DNA from: Sequoia sempervirens
Lineage: Eukaryota; Streptophyta; Pinopsida; Cupressales; Cupressaceae
Reading direction: 5' to 3'
Length of the DNA stretch: 64,000 nt
Assembly (NCBI GenBank): GCA_007258455.2
Contig: VDFB02000001.1
Location: forward strand, 17,852,162 to 17,916,161
This document shows positions 11,204 through 23,827 of the stretch, one piece after another (the stretch's first letter is position 1; each line of letters begins with the position of its first letter). Made by a program: the position numbers and the translations under genes. The notes below the pieces were generated by a model that was not told the DNA's origin, did not search any database, and was given only the letters and a program-made list of their open reading frames with translations.

Positions 11204-12150
11204 TCTCTAAGGTCATCTATTTAATTAAATAAATCAATTTTATTTGATTAACTTCAAATGTTCTTCATTTAATTAACTAAATCAATTTTTTTTTAATTAA
11301 ATTACTAATGCATCAATTTCCTCCCATTTGATTTAAATAAATCCAAAAATCTAAATCAAATTTCACGTCAACTAATCTCTATCCAAAGTTATTTAAATCC
11401 TAATTAACTATAAATCTAATCCTCAAATCCTCTAGATTTTGCAACTTGCACAATAAATCTATTTATTTTGATTTATTATTTCTTCTATTTTCATTCAAAA
11501 TTCCATCTTTATGGAATATGCTTCAAATTTAAAATCTCCCCCAAAAAGGGACTTGTCCTCCAACATGGCATTAACTCCTCTTACATTGTCTCTTGCATGT
11601 CTCCAACTTGGCATTTAAGACACTTTCATCTTCCTCAACAAGCTAACTTTCAAAATTTAAAATTTCCACCTAATCTCATTTATGGGAACAATGACCAAAA
11701 TTTTCTCATTCCTTCCTCCATTGATATGTTGACAAGTGGCATCTTGCCATTGGTTTGTTTTTTTTCCCACATTCTCTCATTCTTTTCATATCTCCATCAT
11801 TCTTTCCTTATATAGAGCATCTCTCTATTGATTTGGGATCTACAATCTTATGCAAAAGTTCATTATTGTCATTTGAATTCATAGCATTTTCAAGGAATTC
11901 TCATCATTTAGCTTATCAAGGATTGCGAAAGGGCTACTTTCCATATCAAAGTAGCACCAATCCACTATGAAATAGGTATGAACATGCTTTGTTACATGCT
12001 TGCATTGGTGTCTTTTATCTTTTGTTGTTTGGTTTGCATTATGGGGCATGTTGGATTATTTCATAAAGATGTTATATTTGCTTTCTTTTAAATAACTAAC
12101 CATACTAATGTGTGATTAAGTTTTAGCATTTGCAAATTTTAGCATCTACA
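11204..12150 (+). repeat. Tat 5' LTR B, truncated at its start
   Basis: It aligns with LTR C from about position +240 (AATTAAATAAATCAATTTTA) to the end AGCATCTACA. The missing first part is replaced by the LINE poly-A. A TATA box, TTATATAG, lies at about 11808-11815, and the conserved sequence GCATCTCTCTATTGATTTGG follows. The LTR is directly followed by the primer-site-like sequence. Confidence 0.85.
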
Positions 12151-12170
12151 TTTGGTGCTAGAAGGAGGGC
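12151..12170 (+). promoter_or_regulatory. Putative primer binding site of the Tat element
   Basis: The sequence TTTGGTGCTAGAAGGAGGGC abuts the LTR end. The TGGTGC start fits pairing with a tRNA ending GCACCA. The same segment follows LTR A at 5303 with two changes. The matching tRNA is not identified, so the assignment is positional. Confidence 0.5.
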
Positions 12171-15100
12171 ACACAGTTATCATAGGCTACTAATAAGGAA
12201 ATTTTCTGGATAGGCTTATCTAGGAGGAATGAATGGTTGTTTAGTTGTATTTGATATTTCACTTGTAGATGGAATAGAGACACCTCTAATTTACTATTAA
12301 TAGGTGTTGATATTTTATGCTTATTCCATAGCATCCATCCCTTCCAATTCTTTTTCATTCTTTGTGCTTTTTCTGATGGAAATGGGTAGATAGGCAATAT
12401 CTAAAGGGAAGTGTTCACATTCATTGAATTTTGAAACTATTTGTTGAGCCTAACCAACAATACTTTTTTTTATTTTGAAGTGATGAAATTGGAAGGAATG
12501 TTTTGGATTATAAATGCATACACAAATTTCTAAATTTATATGCAAGTGTCATTTTTATTTGTTAACAACCACATCAAATCTTTACATCCATTGCATGGTT
12601 TTTTTTGTTTTGTTTTTTTTATTGAAGATTTGACTGCCAGTTCTATAGTTGGATTTGATCTGCTAACTTACAAGAAAGTTACATTGTATGTTCAATGCTT
12701 TTCCTGGTCATATTTTAGCACTTTCCAATAGATAATATCACTCAAATGTGAGTTAGATCCGTATGCAAAGATTTCTTATTGAATGTGTTGTTTTAGGGAG
12801 CACTAAAAGTTTATGACTATTCAAAGTAAAGGTTTTAGAACATGCTAAAAATTGTTGTCACTTTTTTTTGCTCGATTCTTTGTGCTAAAACAAAGAGTAG
12901 TTTTCTTACTTTTGTGACAATCAATTTAACAAATTGATAGGCATAACTTTTACACGGTATTCTAAAATTTTTTCAATAAATTTGTTTAGTACGATCTTGA
13001 CACTACAAGAGAGGGCATCGACACGATTCTTTTTTTAATATAGTCTTATCATTTTAGGCTATCGCTCGCCAAATTGGAAGAAGTATAAGCATTCAGCTAA
13101 AAGATCTCCAACTGTGTTTGGTGGTATTGAATAAGAAAAAGAGATAATTGTTTGTTGCATGTGCTTGACTAAATCTCTAGTTTTTGTGGTTTTCTTTTTT
13201 GCAAGTTGTGATTGTTTCCTATCTCATTAATATTGGTATTTCTACATTGATCAATGCGCTTTGGTCTAAAATAGAAAGTCCAACTTTGAACTACCAAATT
13301 TAGTCATCAGTGCATTAATAGAATAATAAAAAAATGTTTAAGCATAAAGTGATATACTAGGCACAATTTATGATTCAACGACTTGTTAACTACTTGGCAC
13401 TTTTATAGCTTTAAGGGCACTTTTTTTTTTTTGCTGTGTATTTAAAAAAAATCCTCATTCACCTGTGATGACACACTTGCAAGGAGCCCAAACCCAGATG
13501 TATCATTTACATTTGTAGTTGCTTATTATATCTATTTGACCCTATTTGTTTCTTTTCTCTACTCATAATCTTTTTGCAGTAATTGACAAACCTGTCAATC
13601 TCCCAAACTGTTTTCGTATCAAAGCAATTAGTATCAGATTTTCATCTCATCCACCTACTAGCACAATGCATGATTTCACTTTTTGATGATATGAATACTG
13701 TTCTCCAGCTTCTCCGAAAGTAGGCTTGCAAGTTGGTACTATTACATTTCTGTGAATTATAAATTGTTGTACATTCATGATTTTATGTTGGTACTGTTAT
13801 CTCTGGCAGTGTTTGTTAAGTTGTTGTGAATTATATGTTGCTCCAAATTATAAAGTTGCTACACATTTATGATTTTGGTCAGGAAATTCATTATAGTTTC
13901 ACTTTATCAACCTCGATATTGATTGGTCAAAATTTCTTTAATGTCTACTTGCAAGTAGTGCACTTTTTATGGGAAGTAGTTAAAGCATTTTAGATTGTTA
14001 TCTATTAGAGGCCACATTGATGTCCCAAAATCTTACCTATGATGGTTGTCATCAGAATATTATAATTTTTTTAATTGTAACGGTGCCTTCTCTCAATTTA
14101 AAATTTCTCTAGATATTAAAGTTTAGATAAGTATTATTCACCTATTATAGTAGATGACCAACTTGTCTACAGATTTCAAACAATAGTTGAATGAGAATAG
14201 AGACCTAGAACATACAATACACCACCTTCAAACTTAGCTCCTGCAGTCAAATATATCAACTTTCCAATGGAACTAAATTTCTTTTGTTTGTGTTTGATTG
14301 TTGAATAAACTCAAAGATCTCTTAATTTTCTTTGCACAACTTATATTATGAGTTTCTGCAGATTTGGAGTCATGTTTATTGAATACTATTAGTAGAGATT
14401 TGGAAATCATTTTCAAAGATTTATGATCATTATCATCATTTGTATTAATTTGAGTCAAAGCCAAAATTTTGATATTTTAATCTTCAGCTATGTGTGCAAG
14501 CCTAAGTTGGTAGTGAGGCATTCGAAGGGAGGAAGTCATGGGTTGTCTTTTCATAATTTTTATTTACTATTAATTTTTGGTTATATATGTTTACAGTATC
14601 AGTGATTTGGTGGGTTATCTTAGTTTCTGATAATTTTGTATTATTTGCAGGTTAGGTTGACATTGGAAGTGAGCATTGGAATTGAGAAAAGGAAAGCAGA
14701 CTAGAGTTGAAGGGACTTAAGCATCAAACTTAAAATTGACAAAGCATTTTTAAATTCTTAGAGCTTCCATTTTCTGCTTTCTTTTTCTGTTTTAGGCCAA
14801 CTCACTTTTTTTGGGCTCTAAAAAGAATGTTACAAAATATTTCATTTTTTCTACAAGGAGCTAGAAAGAACATTAGACACTTACTAAATTTTAATTTGGA
14901 TTCTAAAAATTTGACAAACAAATCTCACACTTCAAAGTTGGTGCTTAAAAATAACTCAATTTTTCTTTTTGAAATTAAAATGAACATGTACCTTTTATGT
15001 TTTGTAACCTCTTATCCAAAGTAATATCATTTGAAAGATGTATGTGCTTCTTTTGCACCTCACAGGGATCTTGAGAATCAAAAGGATTTTTGTGATATTA

Positions 15101-16902
15101 AGTTGTATAAGTGATTGCCTCCACACTTCAATTTGGATTCTTAAAATTGAACAAAAAATTGCGAGTGTGAGTGGAGTATATCGCGTTTGTTCTCTCTTGG
15201 TTTCTCAAAAAATATTGATCGAACTACGAATGTGCTTGCTCACTTTTTTATATCCTTAGAGGGCTTTCTTGGTGGGAAAAATTAATCACTCTAGGGAATG
15301 ATCCAACTGGGAACACGCTAAAGCCAAGTGACTTCCACTAGGTATATAAGTGTGGGTACTTGAGGAAAGTTCAAGTATCACGAGTATTGCTCCAAAAAGA
15401 AGGCTAACAATAGTCTCTTGCCATATGGATGGTCCCCCACAAACGAAATTCCTCTACTAGAACCTTTTTGTTTAGAACACCAAAATCCTTAATCTATTTG
15501 TTGGTGTAAGAATAGTCATTCTGAAGCTGCCCCATATTTTTTTGGTTCTTGGTAGAGATGAGAGGTATGCCATGGGATTTTCATGGGTACTAAAATTTGG
15601 CTGACTTGTAGAAGTAAGTGTCATGGAGGGGAGCCAATGTGGTCAATATTTTAATCATCTACCAAGAATAAGTGTAGCTAGATTTATCCAAGTGGAGATT
15701 CAACAAATATTGTCTCTTATCCAGAGGGTTTTTCATTTTCTTAGAATCAAAACACTTTGCTTGGATCTTAGACATTGAAAAACAAACATTGAAATGTGAT
15801 CATGAAATTTCAAACCGTTTAGAGGAAGCAAATACCTTTTGAAAAAATCCAAGTGTTGTTGCTTGCCCTAGGGATTATTTCCTTAGAGGCTTCTAAGAAT
15901 TTGAATTTACATGACAATTTTATCTCGCTAAAGTCAACGATAGGGAACTTTTTCCTTAATTTCCTTGATTTCCACATAATGCACTTTGGGGGATGAGAAG
16001 AAATTGGGACATTAGACATTTAGTTTGAAAACCTAATCAAGAATTGTTTGTGGTAAAAAGGACTCATTAAGTAAAGATAAGAAACAATTGGACCCCACAC
16101 ATGTGCTATTTCAAATGATTTCTCGGAAGATTAAAATCTGAAAACCAAAGTCCAAAGGTCTTAGTAGAAAAGATTGCAAGAAAAGGTTGTTTATGCTTTA
16201 GGAATTTAGAGGAAGATTAACATTTAACTTTTACAAATGTGCATCATGGAACAATCCAAATTTGTATTCATTTTACTATTGTCAAAATCCAAGTCTCTTT
16301 CAAAGGTTTGAGTATCTCACATAGGAAGTATTAACATGTTCTTCAACACCTTGGTCTAGTAAACAAAGTATATCTAAGTCTCTTAGGATCAAAATAAAAA
16401 CCTTCATCCATCCTTCAAACATCAAATCAAAATTCACCTCACAAAAAAATCTTGGAAATCTTGAAAAAATCCTTTATGCTAAACTTTGGGAAAATCCTTT
16501 GAAATCAAAATTGAAATCATCTTGTTTGACTATGTGTGTTTAGATGAATCCTTCTTTACAAACTTAGTTAAAAAATCATCTTGTGGATAAATTTACTCTA
16601 GGACAACATCCAACCTCTTAGAGTTTATGAGTTCATTATCCAAACCAAATCCAATCAAAATAAAAATCAAATCAAATCAAGATCCAAAATCAAATCAAAC
16701 ATAAAAACCAAAGTCCTAAAGTTTAGTATCCTCTTCAAGGTTTCCTAAGTGTTTCAATCATTCACCAATCATCCATCTTTCATTATTTCATCACCATCCT
16801 TTGATCCTCAATATCTTAGACTTTATTTTTTATACCTAAATTTTAGATCAATCTAAGGAATTAAAGGTTCACCTCCCATTCTTGAAAATTGATCCTCATT
16901 CT
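12171..16902 (+). mobile_element. Long untranslated leader of the Tat element
   Basis: No conserved domain is readable in about 4.7 kb on either strand. The first 0.9 kb is shared with copy A (5303-6215). Later parts include T-rich stretches and, near 16400-16860, an A/C-rich tract with many AATCAAATC repeats. Long leaders before gag are usual for Ogre-type elements, some of which carry an extra ORF; none could be supported here. Small ORFs such as 15819-16019 on the minus strand have no recognisable content. Confidence 0.6.
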
Positions 16903-19800
16903 ATGGCCCAAACTAGACCTCAACACAAGAAGAACATGCAAATGGACAAAGGAACATCATCTTTGAGTGACTTGAGTCAAACCACTCCTGAAATCCATCC
17001 CATTGGATATAGCAATCCCACACTCAATCTTCCTCCACTTCCACAAGATTCTCAAGAGGAAGGTCAAGTAGAAGACATCACCAACAATGTCTTAGGCATG
17101 ACACAAGATAAAATTATTGAAATGTTCCAAAATCCTAAAATTCATAGAATTGTCAAAACCATGATGAGGCTGAATCCCTCCCTATACATGCTGGAATTGG
17201 AAAAAGGGGCTAAAATCCCTTTCAATTATGATGTAAGCACTATTTTGGAGAAGCCTTTTGGGATCATGCCCCAAATATCATCCACACCTCCATTTCAAAT
17301 CATCACTCAAAGCATCCCACAAATCACATCATCCATCACTCCAATTCAACCAATTGTCAACAAGGGGAGCTCATTGCTTCATGCACTTAAAACACACCCC
17401 ATTGTGAACAACCAATATTTGGATGTGAACACCATCTTAGCTCATTATGTATCATTGAATCTGCTACACCCATATGTTACGCTTACCTTTCAGGACCCCA
17501 ATGACCCATCATCATCTTTTCACGTAACACCAACATATCCTCTTAGCACACAAACCTCTCTCCCTATGATTTCACAAGGAGGAGGTGGCCTATTTGTACT
17601 AGGGGGCATTTTTGACCCCTCATCATCATCATTTCATAAAGGTAACACACCACCCATTTTTCCACCTCTTCCACCTTTGACTACCTCCTTTACCACCACT
17701 CAATCAACACAATGAAAACAACCCCCAATCATCAATAAAAACATCATACCCAATCCTCCAATCTTTCCATCGATCTCACAACAACAGGTCAAAACCATCC
17801 AAATGACACAAGCAATCAATGTACCCTCCATGAATATAGTCTCCCAAGGACCAAGCATATCAATCGCACCATCCACCACACAAATCCCCACCATCAATAC
17901 AACGGTATCTCTCCTCAAAACAACAAACACGATTCTGAATCCACCACCATGACCACCACCAAGACCAAATGTGGCCAATCAATATAGTATAACATTGCAA
18001 GCAGCACAATAGGCCTATCAAAAGGCATATCAACAATTTCAAGCTCAACAAGCATAAAATATGCAAGCTGCACACTAAGCTGGTCAACAAGTGCAAATAG
18101 CTTAAGCCACACAACAAACACAACAAGCACAACAAGCTGCTTAAGCCCAAGCCCTATTACAACAATAATAAGTTTCCCAAGTTGCTTAAGTTGCATAGGC
18201 TACACAAGCTGCACAAGATGCACAAGTTGCCCAATAGGTGCAAGCTCAAGCTCAAGCACAAGCCTAATACCAAGACTAGAAAGAACAAGCGTGAGCCCAA
18301 TACTAGGCACAACTACAAGCAACTTAGCAACAAGCATATCAGCAAGACCTACAATAGTACCAAGTGTAGCAAGAAGCAACATTTCTATCCCAACAACAAG
18401 CATTCTTGGCACAACAACAACACCAACAACAAGTGTTGTTGGTGCAACAAGAAGAAGACCAATAACAAGAATTGTTGCCATAGTAGTGAATGCAGGCATA
18501 TCAACAAGCCCTGATCACACAATAAATCTTGCAAAAAACTCCCACCAACATACTGAACACTCCACCCATCACTCAAACACCTTGACCACTTCAAAACACA
18601 TGCACTCCACCTCCTGATCCACAAAATGACGTGATGACACAAATCAAGTTTCTCTCGCAGTAGGTGTTGGATCTTCAATCCAAGAAAACAACAAAGAGAC
18701 CAAGCAACTTGTGTCCTTATCCATTTGAAAGGAGCCTTGTAATGGTACCGTTCCCCAAGGGGTTTGAAATCCATAAATTTGACAAATACCATGGCATGGG
18801 AAACCCTTATGATCATACCAAGGAATTCCAAGTACATTGTATGGAGGTCACATATGATGATACATATTTGATGTGACTATTTCCTTGAAGTTTGTCTAGC
18901 CCCACCATGGAATGGCTCTCTCTCCTACCTCCTAGAATTAAAAGTTCCAAGAGATTATGAATGCATTCGTAAAAAACTATGCTTTCAATATTAGTATGGA
19001 TGTTAGTCTAGAGGAGCTATCTTCTCTTAAACAAATTAAGGGGGAATCATTCATTTCCTTCTTGCAACAATGGTAATCTAAGACAAATAGGAGCAAATAG
19101 GGCATTCCAAAAGAATAACAAGTTTGCACCATCATTGCCAATCTTGAGAAAACCTTGGCATTCCATCTTAAGGTACAATGTATCACCACTTATGACCAAC
19201 TGATCCCCAAGGTGCTCAACATTGAACAAGCCCTTATGTACAAGGGGGAACACCCACATATCAAGAAAATCAAGACAATATCACATCCACTAGTTACAAT
19301 GAGAAACCTTGCATGTGAGTGAGAAACAAAAATTTCACTAATGATGGTGTAGTGGATGCTAAGTTTGTAATGAGTGCTCCAAAAAAAGCACACCAACCTA
19401 TCAACAACTGTAAAACAACAATTGAAACAACACGCAAGATAACACAGTATCACAACAACCACCCAACAATAATATCAACAATCTAAACAATCAAGGGGCA
19501 CCACTTCCATGAAACAAAAATTCCCCCAAGTGAAATTACACCAGCCTTAGGGAACCAATTGAAACAGTCATGAAGAAACTGATAAACGATAATCTCATTA
19601 ATATTCCCACTTATGAGAACTATCAGGAACTGCAAGTGAAACCACCCTAGTACAATGAGAATCACCTTTATTATTTCCACAAGATCAAGGGGCACACAAT
19701 AGCTAGTTGTATGAGGTTGAAAAATCTAATCCAAGACCTCATCGATGATAAGGTCATAAATGTTGAACAACCAGCTAGAAATTAGGACTTAAAAATATAC
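16903..19800 (+). pseudogene. Tat gag polyprotein (decayed)
   Basis: The likely start is ATG at 16903 (MAQTRPQHKK); the open frame extends 21 bases upstream without another ATG. The frame is open to 17715 as a Pro/Ser/Thr-rich N-terminal region. Then comes a Gln/Ala-rich tract with dozens of stops (17940-18480). A retrotransposon-gag capsid domain follows at about 18740-19250. Its signature is PFPKGFEIHKFDKY, then NPYDHTKEF, DDTYLM, and after a frame change near 18940 an FVKNYAFNI block and KGESFISFLQQW. No CCHC knuckle is evident. A C-terminal piece is open at 19810-19992. Gag would form the virus-like particle; this copy cannot. Confidence 0.75.
17940..18480 (+). repeat. Gln/Ala-rich coding repeat within Tat gag
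   Basis: In the gag frame the stretch reads as runs of CAA, CAG, GCA and GCT codons (AQAQAQA, QQHQQQ) interrupted by many TAA and TAG codons where CAA or CAG fits the pattern. On the opposite strand the low complexity creates long open frames rich in Leu, Val and Cys (for example 17915-18196 and 18200-18499). These are artefacts of the repeat composition and not genes. Confidence 0.75.
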
Positions 19801-20134
19801 ACAAATCCAATGCTAGATCATAACCAAGGAAACAACCATGGAAATACCAAGTATGCCAATGTGAACCATGTGTATGATCATGTTGTTGCATCCATGGAAG
19901 AAATGGTCACTATCATTAACATTAAAGAATCCAAGGCTAATTGTAGAGTCACCACACGTGGTAGAAAAGTCACCATTGTTGGACCATCATAGCCACCTAA
20001 GGCATCCACTTTCAATTTGAAATTCATTCCTAATGGCTACAATGTCCTAGACCATTCGTATCATGGAGTTGCTAAAGATATCACTCACACATTGAAAAAT
20101 CCTAGAGGAAGCATTCGCTTCATCCATTGTCTCC

Positions 20135-20640
20135 ATGGATCTAGATGCTGACCAGTTTCAAGCTATGGTAAAAAATATCACCACCCCAAGTCTCCTAACA
20201 TTCTCCAATCAGTACTTCCCCACACAACCATCTCACAATCCTAAACTCCACCTTGAAGCCCTAGTTCATAAAAGCAAAGTCAAAAGGGTCTTGGTGGATG
20301 GGGGTGGAGGTCTAAACATCTATTCCCTCAAACTAATAAAGAATTTTATATTTTTAGAGGATGCCATTAAAAAGAGTAAGGGCATCACAATCAGAGCATA
20401 TGGTGATCAGGAAAGAGTGTCTTAGGGAACTATCCAATTGTAGGGCCAACCATTATGGAAACCACATGCCAGGTTCTTGACCTTGAATTACCTTATAATA
20501 TCCTTCTAGGGCATCTATGGATCCATGGGATGCAAGCAATCACATCAAATTTCCATTAGTGTGTCAACTTCCTATATCAAAATCAAGAGGTCACAGTTCA
20601 TGGTGATCCCAAACCCTTTTCCCACAGCAAGAGCCTAGAA
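20135..20640 (+). pseudogene. Tat retroviral-type aspartic protease
   Basis: The frame at 20135-20425 contains VKRVLVDGGGGLNIYSL, the protease active-site region as it appears in Tat-lineage elements (Asp-Gly-Gly in place of the usual Asp-Ser/Thr-Gly). A following frame gives ILLGHLWIHGMQAI, matching the conserved C-terminal ILG-R/H-W block. A frameshift or stop separates them. The enzyme would process Gag-Pol in the particle. The active-site Asp is present, but the reading frame is broken. Confidence 0.75.
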
Positions 20641-21931
20641 GTAAAATACTATAAAATACCCCAAGTTTCAAAGAACGATGAAGGCCCTACAACTCCATAT
20701 GTAGACCTAGCTACATTAGCCTCCATTTCTAAGACAAAGAAACTTGCCATTCTTGATATATCCGAAATCAAGGTCATTATCCAAGACAATGGGTGTGGGG
20801 AAATATAGAATGAATAAAATTTCCTTCATGATAGGAGAGTTACCTCAATCTCCTAGGACTCACAAGAAACCACAACCAGTTGAAACATCATCCCATCGCT
20901 TCAAAGTAGACCCCTCAAGATTTAGGTCTTGAGGAGATCCGACTCAGGAAATAGTAGATGAAAGAGACATATCTAGTATCCTATATCAAGATGAAAGGCC
21001 CATGCCTAATCTTCTAATGGATGAGAGAAGCAAAGGTCTACAAATGATGGTCAGTATGGGCTATGATAAAAACAAGAAACTCAGGCATAATGTAAATGAC
21101 CTATTTGAACCCCTTGTCACTGAGAAGTGTATAAGGAATCTTGGCCTCAGATGTACCCTTTTGAAGGTGACCATACATGGAAAAGCGGCCCCAATTAAGA
21201 AGGTAAAAACTCCTCAACTATCTACATCCACCCTACAATTACTCATATCCATAGGTTGAGTCATAAACAACTTTGCCTTTGAGATAACTGATGTGTGTAG
21301 TAGTGATGAGGATCCCATAACTAACTTGCCTATGCTTTTTAAATATTCCTCCTTGCTCATGATTAGTACCTTGTCTTTTGAGTTAGACCATCAAACCCAT
21401 GAAATAAACCTAGTCTATCCCCAACTCATCGATTACAACCAATGAGGACCACTAATTTTGGACACATTCAAAAATGATGAGGCACTTTCATAATTCATGG
21501 GATTGTAGGATATGATACCATATAGAGATCAAAAGGTTGGGTTTGAAATCATATTGGACACACATACCTATTACAAGGAAATGATTGAATCGTTTAGTTG
21601 CAAAAATGAAAATCTGAGAATAATCTTTAGGTCTTTGAGTGAAAACCACACTGTGGCACTCTTAGACCTGAAAATAGTAAAAATAAAGGATGCATCCAAT
21701 GGTGAAAACCTCTCTAAGGAATCAAAGGATGAAGGATTCAATATTCCCCTTAGTGCCATACATCATAAGAAGTTAGTGGTCTTGGCAGAGAAGTGCAATC
21801 TGGACAACCTAGGAATAGAAGAACTACCGCACATAACATTTTATGCAGAGTCACTTCTAATAGAAGAACATGAAATTCTGGTTGCATTCCTAAAATAAAG
21901 AAAGAAAAAATTTGCATGGACCTATGCTGAC
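20641..21931 (+). pseudogene. Tat pol linker between protease and RT
   Basis: Open pieces at 20744-20932, 21002-21259 and 21512-21898 have the same sense as pol and lead into KKKFAWTYADMPSLDLE, the conserved sequence just before RT in Tat elements. No catalytic domain is recognised. Stops and frame changes separate the pieces. Confidence 0.6.
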
Positions 21932-22830
21932 ATGCCAAGCCTTGATCTAGAAGTTGTGGTTCACCGCCTAGTTGTATATCCCGAAGCAAAGCTAGTGACA
22001 CAAAAGCTAAGGAAAATGCATCCCCATATAGCATTGTTGGTCAAAATGGAATTACAAAAGCTCCTAGCGAGATTCATATGGCCTATTGATTATCCAGAGT
22101 GGGTCTCCAATCTTGTACTTGCTTCAAATCCCACTGGGGGCATCCTTATTTGCATGAAATTTAGAGACCTTAACAAAGCATGTCCCAAGGATGACTTTCC
22201 ACTACCAAACATTCACATGATTGTGGATATGATAGCAGAACATGAGATGCTATTGTTGATGGATGAATTCTTAGGCTACAACTAGATCATGATAGCAAAA
22301 GACAACCAACATAAAATGGCCTTCACATGCCCATGGGGGACATATTGCTAGAATATGATATCGTTTGGGTTGAGGAATGTAGGAGCTACCTATCAGAGGG
22401 CCATGACAGTAATCTTTCATGACATGATTCACAAAACTGTGGAAGATTATGTGCATGATATATTGGCCAAATAAAAGAAAAGACGAGATCACATTGTAGC
22501 CTTGGGATTCATCTTTGGTAGATTAGAGGAATACAAAGTCATACTCAATCCAAAGAAGTGTGTCTTTGGGGTGTAGTCAAGAAAGCTCCTTGGGTATATC
22601 ATGTCAATGAGAGGGATTGAAATAGATTCTGCTAAGGTCAAGGCCATCCTAAAATTGGAGGCGCCAAAAAAATTGAAACAACTCATGGGTTTACAAGGAA
22701 GACTCCAATCCATCTGCCGATTCATAGCACAAATGGCAGACAAGGTTTTCTCCTACTCTCATCTACTCGACAAGGGGGTAGCATACAAGTGGGACGATAA
22801 GTGTGATTAGGCCTTCAACAAGATCAAGGA
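21932..22830 (+). pseudogene. Tat reverse transcriptase (active site YVHD)
   Basis: RT motifs in order are FRDLNKACPKDDFPLPNI (typical Tat form), then LLMDEFLGYN (palm A, Asp present), then a CPWGTY block, then YVHD at 22448-22459, where the second motif position should be Asp (YVDD). The Asp-to-His change is a GAT-to-CAT transversion and removes a metal ligand. The FGV...LLGYIMSMRGIEID thumb block follows. At least four in-frame stops are present. RT would copy the element RNA to DNA; this copy is dead. Confidence 0.85.
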
Positions 22831-23270
22831 GTACTTACTCATGCCACTAGTCCTCATGCTGCTAATTCCAGGAAAACCTTTGATCTTTTACATATCAACA
22901 ACAATAGTAGCTTTCGACACTCTCTTGGCATAGCATGATGACAATGTAAAAGAGAGAGCTATCTATTATATCAACAAAACTATGGTGGGCCTTGAACTAA
23001 ACTACACGTCCATTGAGAAAGCATGTCTAGTAGTTGTGTTTGTAGCACAAAAGTTTAGAAATTACATGCTAGCCCATCAAATAAATCTCATTGCAAATAT
23101 AAACCCCCTTAAGTATCTGCTTTCCAAAGAAATTCTTACAGGGCAGACAACTATGATCCTAACAGAGCGGGACATTAATTATGTGGAACACAAGGCCATT
23201 AAAGGAAAAACAATTGTAGATCAATGGGAAAAGGAATTAATATACTCAGAGAGTCCACTTGTCTCAGAAT
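22831..23270 (+). pseudogene. Tat RNase H (first, retroviral-type)
   Basis: Sequence after RT reads KEYLLMPLVL, then ERAIYYINKTMVGLELNYT and IEKACLVVVFVAQKFRNYML, which match the connection/RNase H region of Ty3/gypsy pol. The first catalytic Asp position is not conserved (YISTTIVAFDTLL), which is common for this domain in Tat elements because a second RNase H follows. In-frame TAGs occur before and after it. Confidence 0.7.
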
Positions 23271-23289
23271 TCCCTGACAAATCAATCTT

Positions 23290-23740
23290 CAACATAAGAG
23301 TAGTGGATCACTGGAAAATTTACTTTGATGGATCCTGTACATGCAACATGGGTTAGGAGTAGGGATCTTCTTCATCACCCCACAAGGGGATTTCATTCCA
23401 AAATCATATAGGTTGTCATTCCCTTGCAAAAATAACATTGCAGAGTATGAATCTCTTCTCATAGGGTTGAGAACTGTGGTGCAATGGTAGATAATGGCAC
23501 TCAAAGTCTATGGAGACTCACAGCTCATAATCAATCAGGTAAATGATGAGTATCAAACAAAGGATGACAAGTCAACTCCATACAATAATTTGGTGGAAAG
23601 CCTCAAAGAGTTTTTCATTGATATTACATTTGAGCTACTACCAAGAGAAAATAACAAAGTGGTAGATTCCATGGAAACAATCAGATCACTCCTAGATATC
23701 CCATGCAACATACCAAAGAAAGAATTCCTCATAGAGTAGC
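23290..23740 (+). pseudogene. Tat second RNase H (archaeal-type, aRNH)
   Basis: A complete second RNase H fold is readable: WKIYFDGSC (first Asp), NNIAEYESLLIGL (Glu), KVYGDSQLIINQV (Asp), and RENNKVVDSM (last Asp). All four acidic residues are therefore kept. Stops interrupt it near 23355 and 23490. An additional archaeal-like RNase H between RT-RNase H and integrase is a documented feature of the Tat lineage and supports that placement. Confidence 0.82.
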
Positions 23741-23827
23741 TTGTCATGCCTGCATTCAAGGTACCATAGTATGAATTTGTGTGCAAAATGATTGGTCTCA
23801 TGATCCCTAGTACCATGATATATACAC

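Noticed and set aside
17700..18837. Several overlapping minus-strand frames of 92-150 codons, rich in Leu, Val and Cys
   Set aside because: They are the complement of the CAA/GCA-rich repeat in Tat gag. The composition explains both their length and their hydrophobic look.
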